From NCBI GenBank assembly GCA_001939145.1, contig LSRX01000512.1, positions 271,315 through 335,314 on the forward strand: a DNA stretch of 64,000 nucleotides. Reading direction: 5' to 3'. Origin of the DNA: Symbiodinium microadriaticum (lineage: Eukaryota; Sar; Dinophyceae; Suessiales; Symbiodiniaceae). Below, in pieces: positions 12,160-24,100 of the stretch; position 1 is the stretch's first letter; each line of letters begins with the position of its first letter. Made by a program: the position numbers and the translations under genes. The notes under the pieces were generated by a model. That model searched no databases, was not told the origin of the DNA, and was given only the letters and a program-made list of their open reading frames with translations.

Positions 12160-12627
12160 CATGCCCAGATCTTCCTTTTTGAATTATCCTTGCTTAGGGA
12201 AAATTTCTTGAAATACAGGTAGGACTCCTGGTATGATTTAAGGTATATTCTTTCATTATGGGATTGCGGACGATCTGGGTACCCTGCGCGGGCATCAACC
12301 CTTCTCGACTCTATCGAACAAAACTAAAACCCCCCAAACCAAAAAAAAACGAGCGAAAACCCGTATAGCATGAATGAATGAACCACTGCTCATCTTCATC
12401 GCTTCGGGCCTGTTCCGCAGATCACCTCCGCATAGGCCCGTTTGTTGCCACGCTTCTCCTGTCGTTGGCCGTTCTGGCAGGCTGTGACTACAAGGGTTAC
12501 TATAAGAGGTCCTTTTTCCGGCTACTATAAGGGTGACTGCAAGGATTCCTGCTAACGGCTACTATCAGCCTCTCTCGCGAAAGCTTACCACAAAGATTGG
12601 GACAGTGAGTGAACTGGGTGGTCATGA

Positions 12628-12806
12628 TACGGTTGATGATACAAATCCCACATTGCCCATAATACGGAATATACCATAATTCCCATAGTTTCGGGTCCTT
12701 GTATCATCCCTAAACCCTACCCTAAACCCTAACCCCCCAAACCCTGCCCTAAACCCTAAACCCCTGGCTTATAAGGTAATGCTAAGGGTTTGTATCATCA
12801 ACCATA
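12628..12806 (+). mobile_element. MITE family 1, copy 4, interrupted by CCCTAAA DNA
   Basis: 179 bp instead of about 107 bp. Ends TACGGTTGATGATACAAATC and TGTATCATCAACCATA. After GTTTCGGGTCCTTG the sequence holds about 70 bp of CCCTAAA/CCCTACCCTAAA units and then resumes with the right arm TAAGGTAATGCTAAGGG. This shows telomere-like repeat added inside a transposable element. Confidence 0.7.
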
Positions 12807-12890
12807 TTGCATTCGAGGAGCCCAAAGGGTGCGATCCAGGTAGGTGACGTAATCCCAAAGAAAGGTCCGCGGAACAGGAATCCATAATCC

Positions 12891-13010
12891 TACGGTCGAT
12901 GATATATATATATATATATATATATATCCTGCATCACCCATAAAAAGGAATATACCATAATCCCATAGTTTAGGGTCTTTAAAGTAATGCCAAGTTAGAC
13001 CGTCAACCGT
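12891..13010 (+). mobile_element. MITE family 1, copy 5 with (TA)n expansion
   Basis: Left end TACGGTCGATGATATATATA. The TATA of the left arm has expanded into a (TA)n run at 12,902-12,928. The right end GACCGTCAACCGT is diverged. Confidence 0.65.
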
Positions 13011-13411
13011 GGCTCCTAGTCCCCAAACCCCCTAAACCCTAAGTCCAAACCCTAAATACTACACCCTAAATCCCAAACCCTACTGAACACTAAACCCAAA
13101 ACCTTGAATTCTCCCTAACTTACCCTACCTTCATAGTTTTGGTTCGTTTGGTGGTCATGCAGGATTCTATCTCTCAGCAGCTCTACTTAAACGACCATGG
13201 GAGTTAGCAACCCGGGCTTTAGCGGTTCAGTGTTTTAGGGGTTTAGGGTTTGGGGTTGAGGGTTGTGGATAAGAAGACTATAGCCATGTCTTCTGTTGGC
13301 CCCAACTAAAGCTACTTGTACCCACTACCTACTTTAGGGCTTAGGGTCGAGGGTGGAAATAAGACTGCATCTACTTAAACCTGAATAAAACGTACATGTA
13401 ACCTTGCTTAC

Positions 13412-13517
13412 TACGGTTGCTGATACAAATCCTGCATGACCCCATAATAAAGAATATACCATAATTTCCATGGTTTAGGGTCCTTGAGGTCATGCAGGAT
13501 TTATATCATCAACAGTA
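13412..13517 (+). mobile_element. MITE family 1, copy 6
   Basis: 106 bp. Ends TACGGTTGCTGATACAAATC and GATTTATATCATCAACAGTA; core ATTTCCATGGTTTAGGGTCC. Confidence 0.7.
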
Positions 13518-14369
13518 CGTCCCCTGATCTTCTAAGTAGGTGAGGGCTTCCTGCGGCTGTGGTTTAGGGTTTAGGGGTTAGAGGGTTTAGGGCTTAAGTT
13601 TAAGGTTTGGGGCTTAGGGTTTAGGGCTTAACGACCCAGTACAGATTCCTAGACATTAGGGAACCATTATGGGCATTTAGGGTTCCATGAGTATAGGGGC
13701 CTTGATGATTAGACTAGGAATTTGGGGTACGTCGCAGTAATTACAAGTGTATGAAGGAACCTTATTTCGCCTTCTGTAATATAGCTAAAATCTGTGCAAA
13801 GCTTACAGGGCCGCGCCTGGCGAAACAGTTGAGAAGCTTCGGCAAAGCCATGCCAATAGCCATGGCTGTGATGGCGCCTTGGCTTCATGGCATAGCAACA
13901 TAACGAACCCGAAGAGATAGTCAGGGTATCAAAATTGTTCAGGTCGCTATGTTGCGGCCTGTACGCTTGGGTTTGGACCACCGGGTTGTCGCACTTAGGC
14001 CCAAAGCAAGTCACAGCTTGGTAGGATTCACAGAGGGTGTGTGGGGGGCCTGAGGCTACAAGGCTTTAGGATAACAAGGCAGAGCCCATAGCGAATTCCA
14101 GCGACATGGTAAGCGCAATATACTTTTCAAGAAAGGGAAAAGAGAGAGGGAGTGCCCCATGCCTCAACACCCCGGTCTCCACCTATGAGAGCTGACTAAG
14201 GCTATAAGTACGACTGGGACATTCCCGGAACTGTGACCCACTTGCCCGTCCCCTGTGAAGATCTAATGACCTAAGATTGAGGGCTTCAGAGACATGTTTT
14301 CAAGTTTTGAGGACCTGACCATCAAAAAACATGCTTGGGGGGGGTGTCCGATTTGTTGAGGTTGTGCTT

Positions 14370-14480
14370 AAACCCTAAACCCAGAACCCCTTAAACCCCT
14401 AAGCCCTAAACCCCTGAACCCTAAACCCCTAAACCCCTAAATCCCAAACCCCTAAACCCCTAAACCCCAAACCCCCACAA
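14370..14480 (-). repeat. CCCTAAA/CCCCTAAA array
   Basis: Irregular mix of 7-, 8- and 9-mers (CCCTAAAC, CCCCTAAAC, CCCCTGAAC). About 80 bp later the heptamers are on the opposite strand (14,560-14,700), so the two arrays point at each other. Confidence 0.8.
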
Positions 14481-14794
14481 GTCGTTCAGCTTGATTTGCC
14501 GAGTGTCCGCTATTAGGGTTCGACACCCTGAGCCGAAAACCCTCACCCCTTTACCTTCTGGGGTTAGTTTTGGGCTTAGGGTTTCGGGTTTGAGGTTTAG
14601 AGTTTAGGGCTTCGGGTTTAGGGTTTAGGGTTAAGAGTTTTGGGTTTAGGGTTTAGGGTTTACGGGCTAGGGGTCAGGTTAAGAGTTTAGGGGCTTCCGG
14701 GCTAGATTGAGCGTTTTGGGCTTCTGGGATTCGGGCCCGAGGCTTTGTCTGGATGCTCTGAGGGCTTAATGCTGTAACCCTAAGCTGTACAAAG

Positions 14795-14901
14795 TACTGT
14801 TGGTGACATAAAACCTTAGCATTGCCTTAAGGACCCTAAACTATGGGAATTGTGGTCTGTTCCTTGCTATGGGTAGTGCAGGATCTATAGCATCAACCGC
14901 A
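14795..14901 (-). mobile_element. MITE family 1, copy 7 (reverse)
   Basis: 107 bp. Ends TACTGTTGGTGACATAAAAC and GGATCTATAGCATCAACCGC; core ACCCTAAACTATGGGAATTG. Confidence 0.7.
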
Positions 14902-14980
14902 TGTTGTAGTGTTCAGGGTTGTCGATTCTCCAACGTGCTTGTCCAACGTTGCGAAGAGCTGTTTAAGCCTGGCCCTAAAC

Positions 14981-15110
14981 CCCCTTATAGTACACCCCAA
15001 AAAGTTGGAAACCTAATGAAGGACAAATAGTGCTGGGATTCCTTATACATTATATACTCTTAAGGATTGAGGCTATTGGGTTTCCAACTTTTGGGCTTCT
15101 ACTATAGGGT
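14981..15110. mobile_element. Solo palindromic element, GTTGGAAACC type
   Basis: Left CCCTTATAGTACACCCCAAA with AAGTTGGAAACC; right GGTTTCCAACTTTTGGGCTT with CTACTATAGGG. Long imperfect inverted ends around an AT-rich centre. I saw only one copy in the window. Confidence 0.5.
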
Positions 15111-15403
15111 TTAGGGTTTAGGGACTTCACAGTCTCTGAAACCTCGGAACCTCAAAACCCTCAAACACTCGTTCGGGAGCCGGGTCTCTGCCGCGTTTTC
15201 AGCGGCACCGAGAGGCTGCAGCCATCGGCCATACCATCAGAGAGGTGAGGGATCTAAGATTTAGGGTGTATAGGGTTTAGTGTTCATAACTCAGGATTAT
15301 GGGTTTAGGATTTAGGGCTTAGGGTTTGCGGTGCAGGTTGGGGTTCCGGGCTCAAGGGTTCTCAGAAGTGTTGAGGGCTTCCTGCATCTAGGGGTTTGGA
15401 GGT

Positions 15404-15570
15404 GTTGTAAACCCCTAACCCCTAAACCCTGAACCCTGAACCATAAAACCTGAACCCTAAACCCTAAACCCTGAACCCTAAACTCTAAACCCGAAACCCT
15501 GAACCTTGAACCCTGAACCCTAAACCCTAAACCCTGAACCCTAAAACCCCAAACCCTAAACCCGAAACCA
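15404..15570 (-). repeat. CCCTAAAC/CCCTGAAC array
   Basis: About 20 units in which A-to-G variants (CCCTGAAC) are nearly as common as CCCTAAAC. The TTTAGGG strand follows at 15,670-15,780. Confidence 0.75.
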
Positions 15571-16048
15571 AGGCTTCGAGGCTTTTGGGCGTCGCTTCGG
15601 CAATCTTCGGCTCGGGGGATCCCGGGTTGGGGAGTAGGTGTCAGTCTCTGTGCTTGCAGAATGCCTCAGGTGTAGGGTTTAGGGTTTAGATGTAGGGCTT
15701 AGGGTTTTGGGCCTGGGGTCTAGGTTTAGGCTTTAGGGTGTAGGGTTTTAGGGTTTAGGGTGTAGGGTTCAGGTACGGTTTGGGGTGTAGGCGTCACGGC
15801 ACAGGGCTGTAATTATCAGGTAGGGTTGTCTTTTGAAGCTTGTGGTTTGGGTGTCGCCTTGCTCTGTCCCGCCTAGTGTCGGCTGCAGCAGCTACGTCGA
15901 GGCTTAAACTTTCCGAAACGCGTCAAACCCAAGACGAGTGCAAGGGGATACGGCATATCCCCGGTCCTGAAGCAGGATTCTCAATATTATAGAGGCTCTT
16001 CTTAGGGTCCGCAGGACCAGGATGGGATAACGTGGCCGACCCAATATA

Positions 16049-16158
16049 ATATAGGGGCCTAAATGATTAGAGTAAGTTTTTTTTTTGGGGGGGGGGTATA
16101 TATTATTTTGTTATGTAACCCCCCAACATAGTATTGGTAATTCTTTCGGCCCCTACAT
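16049..16158. mobile_element. MITE family 5, copy 3
   Basis: Left ATAGGGGCCTAAATGATTAG and right TAATTCTTTCGGCCCCTACA as inverted ends. The interior has a T run followed by a G run (16,076-16,097) mirrored by CCCCCC. Confidence 0.5.
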
Positions 16159-17290
16159 TACTTTTCCCGAGCCCTTCGCTGAACCCTACACCCTGAACCG
16201 AACCACCGGGATCCCCTTGCCAGCCACAGGGCCATAGGGGTTCAGGGTGTAGGTGTAGGGTTTTGGGTTCAGGGTTTAGGGTTCTAGGGTTCAGGGTTCA
16301 TGAGCAGGTTTTTAGGGTTTAGGGTTGAGGGTTCAGGGTTTAGGGACTCCCAACTAGAGAAACACGACTCCCAGATTGCTGGACCGCTTCTTTCGGAGCA
16401 AGAATTCAGGGATCACAGTTTTCCAGCCTTCCGAAGGCAATGGGGTCCGTTAATCAAAGGCCTACACCTCCATCGCAAACTCAAGCCTAAACCTGAACTA
16501 CTAAACCAAAAATGGGGGGGTTTAGGGTTTAGGGTTTCGGAAGGCTGAATTTCCAAGTCAACTGACAAGGTCGCAGGACTTCGTAAATCCGCTTTGGCTC
16601 CAGTGAGAGAAGGAAAGTTCCGTAATTGCAGTTGGCTGCAAAGTATGAAAGCTTTGGAGTCGGGATCTGGAAAAGGGGACGCGGATTCGGAGACTACCCA
16701 AATGCTTGCCTTACCTGTTCCACCCCCACCCCCGCAACGCCGACTTTCAACCCCACAGTCAACATCTAACCATGAAGCCCTGTGCAACCCTGCTGAACCC
16801 TGCAACACCCCCTAAACCCTAAACCCTGATTCCCCAGCTTCAGATTTGAAGGAGTCCTGAACTACCAACCAGAGAACCATGGACCCCAAGCTCAAACAGC
16901 CCCAAAAACCTTGAACCTTCAGCCCCTAGACTCTTAGACCCTAAGCCTTAAACTCTTAAACTCGAAACTCTGAACCTTAAATCCGTAGACCCCTAGACTC
17001 CTAGACCCGAAACCCTGGACCCCTGAACCGTAAACCCCCAAACCGCGAGCTTAAAACTTGGAAGTTCAACCCTAAACCCTCAACCCCAAGCCCTAAACTT
17101 TCCCTAAACCCTCAACCCTAAACCCCGAACCTTAAAGCCCTAAACCCTGAACCCTAAACCCTAAACCCACAACCCTAAATCCCGAACCTTAAACCCCTAA
17201 ACCGCTAAACCCCTCGACCCTCAGGAGGGGGCTTGACGATGTCCCCGGACCCATACTCGATGGTCTCCTTCGCCTGCATCGGGCCGAATC

Positions 17291-17447
17291 GGAGACTTAG
17301 CAAATCGGCTGAGTGGGGTTATAATTACTTAGAACTCGACTTGTAACCATAAACTCTAAACCCTAAACTCAAAACCCTAAACCCTACACCTAACTCTACA
17401 CTGTACTTATAAACTACTTACTAAGTCCCCTGGGCCTCTAAGTGGGG
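17291..17447. mobile_element. MITE family 4, copy interrupted by heptamers
   Basis: The right end CTTACTAAGTCCCCTGGGCC and TCTAAGTGGGG is well conserved; the left end GGAGACTTAGCAA is degraded. The centre contains CCCTAAAC units, a second case of telomere-like sequence inside an inverted-repeat element. Confidence 0.45.
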
Positions 17448-17536
17448 CCCCCTTCGCCAGGCGGAGGGCAGGTGGCTCTGCATCTCTCGTCGAGGGTTTC
17501 GGGTTTAGGGTTCAGGGCTGAGGCTCCATGTATTTT

Positions 17537-17643
17537 TACTGTTGATGATATAAATCCTGCATTACCTCATAAGGACCCTAAACTATGGGAAGTATGGTAT
17601 GTTCCTTATTATGGACTATGCAGGATTTATATCATCAACCGTA
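17537..17643 (-). mobile_element. MITE family 1, copy 8 (reverse)
   Basis: 107 bp. Ends TACTGTTGATGATATAAATC and GATTTATATCATCAACCGTA, the best-matched inverted pair in the window. Confidence 0.8.
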
Positions 17644-19597
17644 GGATTTGGCGCCTCGGGATTGGAATCACAAAAATGACCATGTCAACAGACTCTCTTT
17701 GTGTAGAAGCAGCAAAATCGAAATGGCAAGGTTTGTTGAAACCTCACCGGATCGATCCAGAGGCTGAGACCTAAAACCTCAACCGTGAAACCTGAACCCC
17801 GAACCCCCAAAGCCTAGCAACCCCTAAACCCTAAACCCTAGACCTCTAACCCCTAACCCCTAACAACCTGGGACGCCAGAGCCTCCAAGATCGATCCTTG
17901 AAGGTCTGAATGAAATTTCGGGGTTAGGGGATTCCCTTAAGAGCTCCTGTAAGGGATCTATATAGGGAGCTCCTTTCAGGGATCCACGTAGAGGCTTCCT
18001 CTAAGGGCTCCGGGGTTAGGCTTTAGGGTTTAGGATTCAAGGTTCGGGGGGTTGGGGCAACTATGTCGGAAAACACTGAATCCAGCACTAGATCAGTACG
18101 CCGTTTAGGAGTAGAGTTACACGACTACATCTCCATTGCATACTGTATAGAAACACAGTCAAGGTCGTAACAATGGAAGTCACGCTGATATGCGCGATTA
18201 GACATGCCCACTGAAGCCCCCCTGAACACTAAATCCAAATCCCAAAACCATAAACACAGGACCCCCAAACTCAGAATTCCAAACCCGCAAAGCCGCAACC
18301 CGAAATCCAAAAGCGCCTCCACTCGCTGCCCTTTGCTGTATTGCCGCGCGGTCAAGCTAAACCTGAGGACTTAGTCTGACTTAGGGCTCCGGAGCTTAGG
18401 GTGCTGCTGAGGGTGTAAAAGGGTTCATCTGGTTCCCTGTTGGGGCCATATTAAACACCGTATTAACCATTATCATTTTTGTTTCTTCTTCTTCTTATTA
18501 TTATTATTACTATTAGGGTTTTGTAATAACAAAAATGTAAAATTGCATCCAACAAGGACCCAGGTTTAGGGTTCATGGTCTCGGGCTGAGTTCAGCCTGA
18601 AGCAAGGACGCCGCAGTTCCCAGGCAAAGGGTTGAAGTTGGGTACTGCCAAATTACAGTAGCAGTGTTGGGGACCTTATATTTATCTTTATGGTTACTAT
18701 TAAGGGTATTATATGGCTTTATTCTAGGTATTATGATAGGGCTACTGTTAAGGGCCTTATATATCCATAGTATCAATTTTACTCAGCTGTTTCTGAGTGG
18801 GCGGAGTATCCAAGGTTAAAGTAAGATGCACTTAGGTATCGGTCTTCCTTCATTCCTCGATCCTTTGGGGCGCAGGGGCTCTTCAAAGCTGTAGCGATAC
18901 CATCATGTCACTCAAACCTCCGCCCTCCCTTTCTACAGTTTTCTCTTTAGACCCTATACTGGGTTCTTGTTGGGGGATTTAATTTAAGATGCCATAATAA
19001 AGAAACCATATTCTTGCTACAGATCCCCGTTGTGGCAACTTACATAACCTCCCTTAACATGAGCCCTGAAGGACCCCGGAAAGGCAGGGTCCCAAGGCCG
19101 TAGCCAAGCCCCAAACAATTACCAACTCGATGTGGGAGCTTTCGAAGATGTCGGTCGCTAGGTCATCGGCTCTCCGACATGGCCCCTTTCTTTCCTGTGC
19201 TTCCTAAACCCTAAACCCTAAACCTGGAACCCTAAATCCTAAACCCTAAAACCCTAAACCCTAAACCCAAACCCAGACATCAACAACCCTAAACCCCAAA
19301 TCCTGGGAGGGTTTAGGGTTTAGGCAATCTTCGACTTCGGGGGACTGCCCCGTCCTTTCGATGTCCCAGTAGTGCCATTACTTGCCGCCCGGAGGCTTCC
19401 TTGACTCCCGAAATCTCTTTAAGGGCTCAGGGCTTTTAGTTTAGGGTTTAGGGTTTAGGCTTTCAGGGTTTAGGGTTTAGGGTTTAGGGTTAGGGCTTCG
19501 GATTTGTCCCGAAATCTCTCAAACACCACGCACTACGGCCGAACGTCCGGGCGCAAACCCTGAACCCTCCAGCCCCAAACACCTTAACCCCTCAAGA

Positions 19598-19690
19598 AAA
19601 ACATATATACATATATATATATATACATATGTATAACTAACTAAATAAATAAATAGGTATGTGTATGTATGTATATATATATATTACATA
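19598..19690. repeat. AT/ATGT-rich microsatellite
   Basis: Alternating (TA)n, ATAC, AAAT and GTAT runs with no coding potential. Confidence 0.8.
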
Positions 19691-20353
19691 TACAATGACT
19701 TGAACACGGCACCCCAAAGCCCAAACCTCACATTCTCTAAACCTTGAGTCATGACACCTTGATGCTGGGGTTTAAGGTTTTTTAGGGTTTAGGGTTTAGA
19801 GTTTAGGGTTTAGGATGTAGGTTCCGTAAATCCTACACCCTAAACCCCAAAACCCTGGCCTCTGCATCAGATCTTTCCGGTCCCACGGAAACCAGCCGCG
19901 GCCGTCGGCGAGCTCGATCTGGACTTTGCGCTGCTCAAGGCTCAAGGTTGTTGCTTCAAGGGTTTAGAGTTTAGGGGTTTCGGGTTTAGGGTTTATAAAG
20001 GGGTTTAGGGATTAGGGTTGTTTAAGGTTTTGTTTACACCACAGAAGTCCGCAACCTCAGGGGTTTGGGGTTTAGGGCTTCTTTGAAGGTTACTATGACA
20101 GATTCGACAACGATCGAATCGAAGACAACGGCCTGGATAACTAGAACAAGGTCCCTCTAGGGTTTCCATTCCCTAAACCCTAAACCCTAAACCCTAAACG
20201 CTAAACCCTACCCTTAACCTAGACCCCAAACCCAATTTTATCCAAGAGTTTAGGGTTTAGCATAGGAGCTGCTTTGGGGTTGAGGCTTGCCTGTCGGGCT
20301 TTGTTGAAGGGCTCCTTGAATGGCTCATCTAAGGACTCCGTAAAGCTTTCCAC

Positions 20354-20458
20354 TAGGGTTGATGATATAATTCCTGCATTACCCGTAATAAGGAAGATTC
20401 CAGAACTTCCATAGTTTAGGGTCCTTAAGGTAATACAGGATTTATATCATCAACCATA
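20354..20458 (+). mobile_element. MITE family 1, copy 9
   Basis: 105 bp. Ends TAGGGTTGATGATATAATTC and GATTTATATCATCAACCATA. It lies 286 bp from the LTR element that begins at 20,745. Confidence 0.75.
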
Positions 20459-20744
20459 GGGTTTGGTTTCGGGTTATTGGTTCATGCGGGTTTTGGGGCT
20501 GCGGTTTGCGGGGAAGACGGCTTGCGGGTTTTGGGGTAAGGTTGCGGTTAACAGTTGACGCTTGCGGGTTTTGGCTGCATGGCCGACCGCGTTGCGGGTG
20601 CTTTCGTGTTGGTGGCTTAGGGTCTTCAGACTGCTCTGACTCAGAATGTACTCGACTCCGAAGCCCCGTATTTCAGCGTTTAGGGTTTAGTTAAAGGAAA
20701 CTACGGGTGGGGAGTTTAAGGTATATATGGCTTCTATAAGGCTT

Positions 20745-21146
20745 TGTCGTGCATCATCATACCCAGATGCAGCGTTGGGGTTTTCACTCTCGCCGCTTGC
20801 CATGCTTGTGGTCTTCGTCGTTGTGCTCAGTTCACTACTGACGGCACGGAGGAATCACACATGGGCTTATGGCGGCTAAGTTCTCAAATCACGAAGTGAA
20901 CTGAAAGCTTTAAGCTACTGTACAAATCACAAATTCTTGGCTTGGAATTCGTGCCCTAGGGCTTGAATCTAGCCTACCGGCATGCTGTTGGTGCACTAAG
21001 CTCTACAAGTGTGTGCCAATCGGCATGCTGTCAATCTGGAGCTCAGCTCCTCAGGCTCTAGTCCTCAGGACTTGAGCGGAAATATCATCATATCATGTCA
21101 TGTCATGAGTGCTCTCCCGCCCTGTACACGGCAAAGGATTTCCGCA
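20745..21146 (-). repeat. Element A 3' LTR (402 bp)
   Basis: Starts TGTCGTGCATCATCATACCC and ends GGCAAAGGATTTCCGCA on the + strand. No base difference from the other LTR was seen. Confidence 0.93.
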
Positions 21147-21155
21147 CTCCTCCTT
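21147..21155 (-). other. Element A polypurine tract
   Basis: On the minus strand AAGGAGGAG abuts the 3' LTR directly, as expected for plus-strand primer synthesis. Confidence 0.75.
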
Positions 21156-21183
21156 AGACGCATCATCATCAGTTGATGACAGT

Positions 21184-24100
21184 CTACCTTAATCCCTTTT
21201 GCCGGAGAGTCGTCAAACAGTACCTGCAGAACGTTCGCCTATGGGTACTCTGAACCGTTCGCAATACGTGGCAATCAGGGAAAATGTGAAGGACTCCTGG
21301 AGTCCTTGCGCTACTTGTAATTACCTCTAATTCACACAACTGTGCATCAGATAGACCCGGTGGTCCTTCAGTCTGTACACCGATCTCCCGGGAATTCTGT
21401 TCGGTTTCGCGACCCCGAACTCCCTGAACTCCAGTTCTACCCTCAGGTGGATAGGGTGGAGGACTGGGAATCGGAGGGGTCGGAGGACGTGTCAAAGTCC
21501 AAGGAAGAGTAGATGACGAAGACGCTGGTGGCTCTGCTCTAAACTCCGAAGTCGGAGGAGTTGAAACGTGAACATGTACGTGAGATGATGGTAAGGTTGC
21601 AGGACTCGGAGTCTTTGGGGGTGCTACATCAGAAGTGGTTGCCTCGTCACGAGTGTTGCGGAACCGGAGGGTTCCTTCTGTCTCTCTTTCCAGAGCGCGG
21701 CGAATCGCGTCTTGCCTCCTGGTCCTACGAGGTTCCTCATCGGGTGCCTGCACTGTGGCAATTCTGGGAACGCTCTGACGCACACACTGCCTCAAACAAT
21801 GCTTTCCGAGCTCCCAGACAAACAGTACGGAACAGGCCATCATGATAGCAACCACATATAAGTCCAAGTCCACTGGTTCAGCTTCATCCTCCTCCTGAGA
21901 GGCCGCTGGCTGCAGTTGTAACATAAGCAAAGCCATCACCAAAACCATGCTTTGACCCTCATTCGGATCAACATTGCGAAACGTTCTGGATGTAGCCATC
22001 ACAGCCTGAACGGTCGGGTCTCCGCCAACGGCTTCTCTTATTCCTAGAAGATCGTTCAAGTACTCCAGCCGGGCAGTTGGCAGGGCTTTAGTTAGGGCAT
22101 CGGCAAGCTGGCTCTCGCCTGGGCAGTGAACAACCCTTAACTGAGCCGTATCAAGCATTTCCTTAAGAAAATTTGCCCGGACCCTTAGGTGTCGGGTGCG
22201 GTGTGAGCCTCCACCCTCGGCCAAGGTTATCGCGGCAACGTTATCTACCCTCAAGGTAAACTGGGTGGCTGGGTTAATCAGCTCTGCGGCTAGAGCTAGC
22301 ACGGACTGTCCAAGTACTACTCCTTCGCACGCTGCGATTAACTCGCACTCAGCTGTGCTTAAGCTTACCATCGTTTGACGTCGCGATTTCCAAAATACAC
22401 ATTTGCCTGATAGCTGCACTACTACACCAGATATAGATTTCTCACTGTATGGTGCAAAGGACGCATCAGTGAAAACATCAAGATCCTGATGATCCCCGGG
22501 GACCAGTGATAGGCGTAGCGACTTCGTCTTAGCTAAGTACGCTAAGATGCGCAGTCCTATTTTTGTGACATATGAGGGGGACTTCACAGCCCAACTGGAC
22601 ATTAAACCTACTCCGAAGGCTATGTCTATTCTCGTCCTCTGCGACAACCACAAAAGTTCCCCTGTAATCCTCTGGGCGGTTAAGGACTCTATAGTCACAG
22701 GAGTTCCTTGGGTGACAGGATGATTAGAGGATGGGCCTTGACTAGTAGGGGATGGTGCTGGACTTATAGGCATGGCTTGTGGGACTCCGAGATTCTGACC
22801 TTGGGATCCCGGAGATGCCTGCTGCAAGATTTGTGCAGCATCTGCCAACATCGACTTGATTTGTTGTTGCGACATTTCCTTTGGGGGTGGCACAACTGCA
22901 GCTGTAGCGACAGCACCTGGCTGAGCACCCTTCGGATTCCCGGTGTGCTTGGGATTTGCTGGAGGCGCCTTGTACTTCGCCTTTTCCTCACCCTTAAGTC
23001 CTGCCTTGCATTCGGCAGCCCGATGTCCCTTTCCACCACAGGCTCGGCAACGTTGAGCGCGTTCAGCTGCGGGGATAGCATTCCAGTTATGGACAAAAGT
23101 ACAATCAGCGCCTTTCTTACAGCCTCCTGGCGTGCTGTAGAATAAGCATGGACTGCCCGCACTGGTCGTACCCTCCTGCGCGCTACCTGACTTGGGATTA
23201 GTAGGGACCTTGGGGTTGGCTTTTCCCTGCTTGGGAGTTTTAGGGGAGCTACTTGGGTCCTCTATGCCCTTGATCTTGGGGCCTAGGGTTTGGCCTTGGT
23301 CTTTATTCTTATCCTGGTCTTTGGAACCAGCCCGGTGTACTACAGCTTCTAACTCTCCTAACATCTGCGCATGGAGTTGCTCCACTTTCCCATCATCAGG
23401 GCTTGAGTCCACTTGCAGAGCGGCTCTAGTGAGGTTAATCCTGAAGGCCACGTCAGGGTTAGACTGGAGGACTACCCTCGTTATCTTTTCAAGGGCTTTC
23501 ACTCTAAGGGCACTGTCTGGAAGTGTGCCCCCAAGCTCACGCATTCGATCGCACCATCGGTGCCAGCGCCTGAGTTGATCTACTGTATCCTTCATGTTTG
23601 TTCCGGGACTTGGGTCCTGGATTTGTCGGAGTCCTAATTCTCTCTCAGTCAACCCGCCCGGAGCATAGATGACGTAAAGTCTTGCCACTACGGGCAATAG
23701 GCCGGTGACCCTCGCTGCGCTTATCTCGTCCCTAACTGTAGTAGGGCATGCTGCTATTATCATTGTCTCAATTCTACGAGAAACACGGGCCCACTTTGGT
23801 TGGGTTATCTCAGCCGAGGGGATAGGCTTTGATGTGAGGCGGGATACGGCGTCAAGGCGGAGGTATCTCGTGTACCATTCCTTCGCTTCCTTCTGAACCA
23901 AGCCCCAAAGTTCTTCACTTGTATCCGAAATATCACTCAAAGCGGGCTTGCTCGCATGCAACCAATCCGCAAACTGAAGACAGGATTCCGGTCCGGCTGA
24001 GGGAAGGTCTGGTAAAGAGCTAACTCCGGGTCTTATCACCTCTTGACGTGATTGCTTCGGGCTTCCTGCTAAGTCGGCTACGACCCCTTGCAACTGGGCC

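Larger units (their letters stand above)
7758..20744. other. 13-kb telomere-like spacer, no recognised gene
   Basis: I see no gene that I can support. The spacer holds degenerate CCCTAAA/TTTAGGG arrays in both orientations, at least seven family-1 MITEs, members of families 3, 4 and 5, a 131-bp solo palindrome at about 14,981-15,110, an AT microsatellite and several higher-order tandem repeats. Unique patches without heptamers occur at about 13,730-14,340 (with a 101-codon minus-strand frame, 13709-14014), 16,370-16,800 and 18,780-19,190. None shows a domain, splice structure or codon pattern that I recognise. Confidence 0.55.

Noticed and set aside
21561-23896. + strand frames of 60-145 codons within element A
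   Set aside because: They are antisense shadows of the Gag-RNase H ORF.
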